A stretch of 64,000 bases of DNA from Stomoxys calcitrans (lineage: Eukaryota > Arthropoda > Insecta > Diptera > Muscidae), in contig NC_081553.1 of the NCBI RefSeq assembly GCF_963082655.1, forward strand, positions 42,927,672 to 42,991,671, in the 5' to 3' direction. Under the pieces are notes generated by a model. The model saw nothing but the letters and a program-made list of their open reading frames with translations. It was not told the DNA's origin and did not search any database. Positions 56,613 through 64,000 of this stretch are shown one piece after another (within the stretch, counting starts at the first letter, position 1; every line of letters starts with the position of its first letter). Made by a program: the position numbers and the translations under genes.

Positions 56613-57770
56613 AACATATTTTCGTTTTTTTATTAAATTTTTTTTTTTTCACTTAACCCAAACTCTATTATTTTTGTGCTAACCAAATCTAGTGACTGTC
56701 ATGTAACTTCTGTAATGGGCACCAGCAAAATACAATTTTTGATGGCGTTCCAAAATCGAATAACAATAATGCACAGACTATGTCAACTGACTGGTTTTCT
56801 TTGTGGCCTTTTAGTGAATCGGTAGCATAATTTTTCAAACAATTTTTCTTTTGTGGTCTCCTTTATTTTGTTTTGGAATTCCCAAATGCTTGTAATCGAT
56901 ACACGATCGTGACCAAAACACCAACATGAAAAAGAAAGGCGGAGTGAATCTCAGTCAGGATGACAAGAAAACCAACCGCAAAGCCAAAAATTCAAGCCAC
57001 AAGTCAAACAAAACTCCCTCTCCACGAAAATGGGAAGAAAAAACCTTAATCCACGACAAAACAAGTTGATCATTTTTTCCCTTTTTGCACACATTTGACA
57101 CGCTCAATTGGCAAAAAAAAAAAAAAAAAAACTCCAAATATTTGGCTTTTCACAGAGCTAAGCTGAGAAATTAGGTGAATTCATGACAACATGTTGCCGT
57201 CACTATTGCCACCACCTTCACTGCCGCCAACACAAGGGATGGCAAGGCAACGAAGCCCAAAAACGCCACTTGGCCAAAACAAAGAGGCCAAGTGCAAATG
57301 GAGTGCGTTTTAGTGATGTTGCTATTTGCGATAGCATGTTAGTCATCCGATTTGGCATTGTTGGTTGACAACATTTTAATCTGTTGTAGCAAACAGACAG
57401 CGCTCGGTTCATCCATCCAGCTGTCTGTCTGCCTGCTGGCCTTTTGTGTAAAATATATATGGTTGGAGATTTTGGTCCGGTATGTTGTCTTTGGACTTGA
57501 AATGAAAGTGTTCTTTTTGAGATGTCTGGTATTTGTGTAAAGTGTCAGCAAGGAACACAGTAGGTTTTGATCAAAAATATAAAAGTTCAATAAAACGAGA
57601 CATGGAGCTTTAGGATTTAAAACACAAATCATAAACCCCAATGAAACTGAAATGACAATTCTCTACAAATTTAATTTTAAGCAAATTTCGAAACTTTGTT
57701 GGAAATATTATTCGAAAATCACTTTTAATTTTTAAGCAATAAGAGGTTTTCAATATGTTTTCTTTATGCC
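56613..57770. other. Unassigned intergenic sequence
   Basis: Contains T- and A-runs (about 56638-56650, 57113-57130). The short frames have no domain. Nothing recognised. Confidence 0.5.
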
Positions 57771-58257
57771 CTGCCGGCCGACACGGGATAACTATGAGCA
57801 CCTCACAGGCTGGAACTTTGACATCCGACTTGTGTGGTGCCCAACGTTACCTTAGGGAAGCTTAGCTGAAAGCTACCGGGCACGTCCACAGGTTGCGGAT
57901 GGTGGAAAGCTCCGTTTTTATGCGGAGTAGCTGCAAATGCGGCCGCGGGTAGTCAGCGATTTTCGAGAGGAGAGTCTCAGTGAGGAGTCAGGTGGCACTG
58001 GCTCTTAATTAAATACTGAGTGCCAATGATACTCGAGATGACAAGGCGAGTTATTGGCGCCTTCAAATAACCAATGGCCAACATCAGCGTCTGTTCTCAG
58101 TTCAGGGGCGGCTGGAGGCGAGCGTCGGATCTTGGAGCAAGCGGCTCGCCACAACGAGGGATACATGTGCAATCCCACAAAACCCATGCGACTGGGGCGC
58201 TGGGCCAGTAATCCGCCCCCGGAAAACTATGAGGAACAAAGGAATAGTAAAAACGGA

Positions 58258-58276
58258 CCCCCCCCCCCCCCCCCCC
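58258..58276. repeat. Poly-C run in the RTE 5' region
   Basis: An almost pure run of C (CCCCCC repeated); such runs are prone to sequencing or assembly length error. Confidence 0.9.
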
Positions 58277-58302
58277 AACGTTGACGACCCTCGCAAACGA
58301 AA

Positions 58303-59988
58303 CAAGTAAAAAGGCGTTAAGTTCGGCCGGGCCGAACTTTGGATACCCACCACCTCGAGTATATATGTAAACCACCTTTCATCAAAATTCGGTGAAAATT
58401 TCATACCTTATGACCCATATCAGATATATCAAAACATGTTCCGATTTGGACCAAATACTAATAAGTACAGTAGCTATATCTAAAAATTAACCGATCTGAA
58501 CCATATACGACACGGATGTTGAAAAGCCTAACATAAGTTACTATGTAAAATTTTAGTGAAATTGGATTATAAATGCGCTTTTTATGGGGCAAAGACTTTA
58601 AATCGAGAGATCGGTCTACATGGCAGCTATATTCAAATCTGGATCGATCTGGGCAAAATTGAAGAAGGACGTCGAAGAGCCTAACTAAACTCACTGTCTC
58701 AAATTTCTGCGACATCGGACAATAAATGCGTCTTTATGGCCCCAAAACCTAAAACCTAGATATCGGTCTATATGGCAGCAATATCTAAATTTGGACCGAT
58801 CTGTGCGATATTGCAGATGTATGTCAATGGGCTTAACTTAACTCACTGTCCCAAATTTCGGCGACATCGGACAATAAATGAGCATTTTATGGGCCCAAAA
58901 CCTTAAATCAAGAAATCGGTCTATATAGCAGCTATATCCAAATCTGAACCGATCTGGGCAAAATTGAAGAAAGATGTCGAGGGGCCTAACGCAACTCACT
59001 GTCCCAAATTTCAGCAAAATCGGGTAATAAATGTGGCTTTTATGGGCTTAACACCATAAATCGGAGGATCGGTCTATATGGCAGCTATATCCAAATCTGA
59101 ACCGATCTGGGCCAAATTGACAAAGGATGTTGAAGGGCCTAACACAACTCACTGTCCCGAATTTCAGTGGAATCGGATAAAAGATGTGGCTTTTATGGCC
59201 CTTAGACCCTAAATCGGAGGGTCGGTCTATATGGCAGCTATATCCAAATCTGAACCGATCTGAGTCAAATTGACGAAGGATGTCGAAGGGCCTAACAAAA
59301 CTCACTGTACCGAATTTCAGCAAAATCGGGTAATAAATGTGGCTTTTATGGGCCTAACACTATAAATCGGAGGATCGGTCTATATGGCAGCTATATCCAA
59401 ATCTGAACCGATCTGGGCCAAATTGACAAAGGATGTTGAAGGGCCTAACACAACTCACTGTCCCGAATTTCAGTGGAATCGGATAAAAGATGTGGCTTTT
59501 ATGGCCCTTAGACCCTAAATCGGAAGGTCGGTCTATATGGCAGCTATATCCAAATCTGGACCGATCTGAGCCAAATTGACGAAGGATGTCGAAGGGCCTA
59601 ACAAAACTCACTGTCCCAAATTTCAGCAAAATCGGATAATAAATGTGGCTTTTATGGGCCTAAGACCCTAAATCGGCGGATCGGTCTATATGGGGGCTAT
59701 ATGAAGATATAGTCCGATATAGCCCATCTTCGAACTTAACCTGCTTATGGACAAAAAAAGAATCTGTGCAAAATTTCAGCTCAATATCTCAATTTTTAAA
59801 GACTGTAGCGTGATTTCAACAGACAGACGGACAGACGGACAGACGGACGGACATGCCTAGATCGTCTTAGATTTTTACGCTGATCAAGAATATATATACT
59901 TTATAGGGTCGGAAATGGATATTTCGATGTGTTGCAAACGGAATGACAAAATGAATAAACCCCCATACTTCGGTGGTGGGTATAAAAA
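58303..59988 (-). mobile_element. HINE-A element, full length, inside the RTE element
   Basis: AACAAGTAAAAAGGCGTTAA with a perfect hairpin, about nine array units, (GACGG)n at about 59822-59850, and 5' end TTCGGTGGTGGGTATAAAAA. Two consecutive groups of units (about 59048 and 59360) are almost identical, so the array recently grew by a two-unit duplication. Confidence 0.92.
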
Positions 59989-60002
59989 GGACCATGTTTT
60001 CG

Positions 60003-60809
60003 GATCTGCATCTGGAATGTCCGCACTCTTTATAGAGAAGGTGCAGTATACACGATGGCGGATGTATTAGAGAAGTACAGGGCAGATATTACCGCCTTAC
60101 AGGAAGTGCGATGGACTGGGAATGGCGTCACTACAGCACACCAAACAGTGACGAACTATGCTATAGCTGCCATAACACGAGACATGAATTTGGCTGCGGA
60201 TTTGTGGATAATCGGAGACTGAAACACCTTGTCTCCAGTTCTACTCCGGTGGATGAGAGGCTAGCCACAATCCGCATAAAAGCCAAATTCTTCAACATCA
60301 GCCTTATTTGTGCCCATGCCCCGACGGAAGACAAAGACGAGCAGACCAAGGATATTTTCTACGGGCGCCTAGAGAGAGAATATGACCGCTGCCCCGCCCA
60401 TGATATAAAATCGCTCTGAGAGATTTTAATGCGAAGGAAAGGAAGACATTTTTGGTCCAACAATGGGAAAATTTAGCCTCCACGAGATAACGTCCACTAA
60501 TGGGTTGAGGCTGATAGATTTCGCCACAGCAAAAAACATGGTAGTAAGTAGCACCAGATTTCAACATAAAAATATCCACAAAGCCACATGGCTGTCACCC
60601 GATCAAAACACGAGAAACCAATTGGATCACGCTGTGATAGATGGAAGGCATTCATCCAGCGTGTTAGATGTACGATCGATCCGTGGAGCGAATATAGATT
60701 CGAATCATTACCTAGTTGCAGCAAAGGTTCGCACCCGTTTGAACATGGCGAGGAAAGTACGATCTGACACTGCACGGAAGCTGAACATTGAAAAGCTGCA
60801 AACACAATA
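60003..60809 (+). pseudogene. RTE-like endonuclease domain, frameshifted
   Basis: Three frames join the domain. The first (60005-60140) gives CIWNVRTLYREG and ALQEVRWTGNG. The second (60111-60419) gives the middle with HAPTEDKDEQTKD. The third (60463-60809) gives TWLSPDQNTRNQLDH and the end. The GDFNAK block reads RDFNAK near 60415-60435. The final SDH block reads SNH near 60703, replacing the catalytic Asp by Asn. Family role: nicks the target DNA for target-primed reverse transcription. It cannot work here. Confidence 0.8.
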
Positions 60810-61100
60810 GATGACAACGGCATACTCCACTCGACTGACCCAACTGCTTGATGAAAGCACTCCTTGTTCCGATGATATAGCGGCGCAGTGGCAAACTATT
60901 GCCCACTTCATGGAAAATGCCGCGAAATCCGTACTTGGGTACCGGAAGCTGCCCCCAAGAAACCCATGGGTGTCGAGATGCTACTGAAGCCAAGATTGCG
61001 GCATATAGAGCAACCCTGCAATCAGTAGCAATGCGCCAAATGAAAGAGAGGTATCGGGAGAAAAGGAGAGAGGAGAAACGTCTATTCTGCAGAAAGAATC
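60810..61100 (+). pseudogene. RTE-like linker between endonuclease and RT, frameshifted
   Basis: Frames read WQTIAHFMENAAKSVLGY, then the basic stretch QMKERYREKRREEKRLF, the usual charged region between the two domains. The HINE-C insertion cuts it at about 61101. Confidence 0.7.
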
Positions 61101-61664
61101 AGTAAGGAAGGGCAAAAGTCGGGCGGTGCCGACTTTATAATACCCTACACCTACCCTATAAGTACAATGAGGGAGCTATATCCAATTGTGAACCATTTTT
61201 GATGGACCTCGGCGAGCAAAATGACAACATTATTGCAAATTACCCAAAGTCTGACGAACATATATATGGAAGCTATAACTAATACAGAACCGATTTCCAT
61301 GAAATTAACCAGTAATATCGAGAGTCATTAGAAAATCCTTCCTGCAAAACTTCGAGAGAATCGGTTAACAAATGACAATTTTATTGCAGTATTACTGCAT
61401 ATCGGGCGAACATATATATGGAAGCTATATCCAAATCTGAACCGATTTTTTCTAATTTCAATAGGCTTCGTCTCTAGGCCGAAAGACACGCCCATACCAA
61501 ATTTGAAGACGATCGGATGAAAATTGCGACCTGTAGTTTGTACACAAATTAACATGGACAGATAGACAGAAAGACAAACAGACCGAAAGACAGACAGACA
61601 GACGGACATAGCTAAATCGAATCAGAAAGTGATTCTAAGTCGATCGGTATACTTATCATTGGGA
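61101..61664 (-). mobile_element. HINE-C element inserted in the RTE element
   Basis: Starts TAAGGAAGGGCAAAAGTCGG, with its own hairpin (AAGTCGG...CCGACTT) and AATACCCTACACCTACCCTA. The array part has GAACATATATATGGAAGCTA. A GACA/GACGG tract lies near 61585-61608, and the element ends near CGATCGGTATACTTATCATT. It shares its right part with the element at 19430-20025. Confidence 0.8.
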
Positions 61665-61674
61665 GCGAATTGAG

Positions 61675-62220
61675 ATGTACAGGAGTCAAAATGAACTCCG
61701 GAAATTCTACCAAAGAATTAAACATCAAACCGATGGCTTTGGTGCAGGCACATCCTCCTACAGAGACAAAGAAGGAAATCTGGTAACTGACACAGATAAC
61801 ATGCTGAGGATATGGAAAGAACATTTTACCCAACTGCTAATGTCCGACGTTGGCGGCGAAGAGGATACCGCAGAACCAATCCCTGATGATGGTATAGAAT
61901 GTTTACCTCCCAGTCAGAATAAGGTCCAAGTAGCAGTGACCCGACTAAAAAACAACAAGGCAGCAGGGGCCGACGGGTTACCCGCTGAACTTTTAAAGAC
62001 CGGATACGACACTCTAATAAGGCATATACATCAACTTTTCTGCGCAATCTGGCTAGAAGAATGCATGCCAGATGATTGGAACCTCAGCATACTATGTCCC
62101 CTACACAAGAAAGGAGACAAGACGGAATGTGGCGAATACAGAGGAATAAGTCTCCTACCCATCGCATACAAAATACTCTCGAGCGTACTGTGTGTAAGAT
62201 TTAAGCCTAAAGTCAATTAG
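61675..62220 (+). pseudogene. RTE-like reverse transcriptase, N-terminal part
   Basis: 182 codons ending in a TAG. Blocks seen: RLKNNKAAGADGLPAELLK (RT block 1 with GxDxxPxE), MPDDWNLSILCPLHKKGDK and CGEYRGISLLPIAYKILSSV (block 2). The stop after KPKVN breaks the enzyme before the catalytic blocks. Confidence 0.88.
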
Positions 62221-63421
62221 ATAATTGGCCGCTATCAATGCGGCTTTAGACCTGGTAAATCCACCCTGGACCAGATATTCACACTGCGCTAAATCCTGGA
62301 AAAGACACCTACCATCTTTTTGTTGACTACAAAGCCGCCTTCGATACTGCTTTACGTTCAAAGGTATTTCAAGCCATGTCTGAGTTTGGCATCCCTGCAA
62401 AATTAATAAGACTCTGCTGGATGACACTTGCTGATAAGCGTTCCTCAGTAAGAATCGGAAGGAATCTCTCCGAACCATTTAATACCAAACGAGGTTTCAG
62501 ACAAGGAGACAGCCTATCGTGTGATCTCTTTAATATCCTGCTGGAGAAGATTATACGAGATGCAGATGTGAATAGATATGGCATCCTAATCACAAGAGAG
62601 CACATGCTACTCGCCTATGCCGACGACATCGACATCATAGGTCGGTTCCCAGAAGTAGTAACTGCAGCCTTTGAAAGAATCGATAGAGGGTCAGTGAAAA
62701 TGGTTCAGGCAGTAAATGGAGATAAGACGAACTCCATTTACTGCCCGACTCCCAATACGCCTTGTACAACCCAGCAGATAAAGAAAATGGAGAAAGTTTG
62801 GACCCACAACTTTGAGACAGTCAGTAACTGTAGCTACCTCGGCACCGCCGTAACCGAAACGAATGACACCAGTTTTGAGATAAAGCGAAGAATAAAGCGA
62901 ATGCTGGCAAACAGATGCTACTTTGGACTAAGTAGGCAGTTTAGAAACAAGACCACCTCTCAACAGACGAAGACTACACTTTACAAGACACTGATACTAC
63001 CCGTGCTGTTATATGGTTCTGAAGCATGGGTACTTGTGAAAGCAGACGATGCAGTACTTGGAGTATTTGAGAGAAAGACTCTTCGTAAAACATATGGACC
63101 AATTTGCGTTAACGGAGAATATCGGCGACGTATGAACCACGAGGTGCTATATGACGACGATAGCATAGTTACACGCATCAAAATACAACGGCTGCGTTGG
63201 CTAGGTCATATTGCCAGAATGGATGAAGAAGCTCCAGCAAAGAAATCTTTTGAAGGCCAACACGGTGGTACACGCAAACCGGGAAGACCAAAAGCCCGAT
63301 GGAAAGATCAAGTAGAGACACCTCGATACTTGGTGTCAGAGATTTTAAAATGAGCGCAGAAGATCGAGGCGCTTGGAACGCTATTCTACGTTCGGCTAGT
63401 GAAACAAATATTCTGTCATAG
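62221..63421 (+). pseudogene. RTE-like reverse transcriptase, catalytic and C-terminal part
   Basis: After the stop the frame reads IIGRYQCGFRPGKSTLDQIF, then another stop and a shift to YHLFVDYKAAFD (first catalytic Asp). From 62376 an open frame of 325 codons carries RGFRQGDSLSCDLFNILLE and LAYADDIDIIGR (YADD box). It ends with the C-terminal LRWLGHIARMDEEAPAKK and GRPKARWKDQV. A last shift near 63350 leads to the family's terminal DRGAWNAILRSASETNI and a stop at 63419. Confidence 0.88.
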
Positions 63422-64000
63422 CCAATTAAAGTGAAGTTTCCTTATACTCTTTAGTATTTTTTCTGTCTGACTTTTAATTTTTGGATTTACGTACCCCATT
63501 GTGCAGTTATAGTTGCCTGTCTGTTTGTAACTTCTTTTTTGGTAGTCTGTAGACAATCAAGTGGATTTATTTTGTTCGTAATCTTGACTTGACAATCTAA
63601 ATTATTCCTTTCTCACTGAATTGGAGAGATAAAAACTTAAGACCAACAGGTCCAATTTGGTAAAAATGTTTTACCGCTGTTTAAGGAAATAATTTGTTTA
63701 GTCGTAAATTTCACTCTTTAAAATCAAAAGTAAATCTTGTCCACAAATGTGAACATTTTTCAGCGATAGTAGTATGAACTTTCATCGAATTTGCAAAAAA
63801 AAAAAACATTTATGTGCCGGATGATGATTCTACATTGGTTTGTACGAATAAGACGAAATGTTTCATAAAAATCCAGTTTTTACTAAATTTTTTTCAAAAT
63901 GGTGAGGTATGAAATATTGAAATATTTATTAAGATATTGTCCTATACAACACATCTTCGAATGATTGGTGAAAGATTTTAGCTCAATATCTTCTTTTTTG
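63422..64000. other. Unassigned sequence at window end
   Basis: AT-rich with no recognised gene or repeat. The first 40 bp may still belong to the RTE element's 3' UTR. Confidence 0.45.

Larger units (their letters stand above)
57771..63421 (+). mobile_element. RTE-like non-LTR retrotransposon, split by two HINEs, inactive
   Basis: A single element can be followed across two insertions: 5' region 57771-58302 (ends near a C-run at 58258-58276), HINE-A at 58303-59988, endonuclease and linker 59989-61100, HINE-C at 61101-61664, reverse transcriptase 61665-63421. The endonuclease and RT are of the kind seen in RTE-clade elements, whose endonuclease is often mis-named craniofacial development protein 2-like. 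Frameshifts, stops and a catalytic change show it is dead. The left boundary is a guess from sequence character. The right end probably lies soon after the stop at 63419-63421. Confidence 0.75.

Noticed and set aside
60161..60993. Minus-strand frames in the RTE element
   Set aside because: Antisense shadows of the endonuclease and linker.

Overview
The window looks like nuclear DNA of a higher fly (Diptera, probably a muscid-like calyptrate such as a house-fly or stable-fly relative). The reasons are: one multi-exon gene with GT-AG introns; long AT-rich introns; a tRNA-derived SINE; mariner MITEs; and many copies of elements with the (TA)n / (GTCY)n layout described for dipteran mini-me / DINE-1 / Helentron-associated elements. 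The species is an inference. I see no bacterial, viral or CRISPR features.

The only host gene I can support covers 492-25552 on the + strand. Five exons (492-693, 7911-8162, 12160-13103, 13179-13400, 25284-25552) splice in frame to the last 628 residues of a membrane-anchored PAN/ZP-domain protein. It has cysteine-rich PAN (apple-like) segments, a ZP domain, a furin-type RRKRS site, one transmembrane helix and a cytoplasmic tail. The 5' end lies upstream of the window. A well-formed extra exon (13838-13915) would end the protein before the membrane helix. A 175-bp copy of the end of the ZP exon lies in the last intron (14964-15138). The 3' UTR probably runs to about 26665-26790.

The introns (694-7910, 8163-12159, 13401-25283) and almost everything from 26.9 kb to the end are mobile-element remains. 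I use three working labels for HINE-like elements. HINE-A and HINE-B have a central array of about 153-bp units and a terminal AAGTTCGGCC-type hairpin. HINE-C has a different hairpin. Canonical non-autonomous Helitrons (5' TC, 3' CTAG, A/T target) carry a different internal array of about 130 bp. The window also holds six near-identical mariner MITEs of about 235 bp, another TIR MITE, many SINE copies, and decayed non-LTR retrotransposon pieces (17.1-17.8, 8.6-11.9, 28.7-29.0, 38.9-39.4, 52.7-53.1 kb).

From about 57.8 to 63.4 kb lies a decayed RTE-like non-LTR element (endonuclease plus reverse transcriptase) split by two HINE insertions. Nested insertions give a relative order of activity: Helitron into HINE-B, HINE-A into Helitron, SINE into HINE-A, mariner into HINE.

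The points most worth a second look are the possible soluble-isoform exon, the ZP exon duplicate whose changes are mostly synonymous, and the architecture and stacking of the HINE and Helitron families. Boundaries of repeats are read by eye and are approximate unless a target site is quoted.
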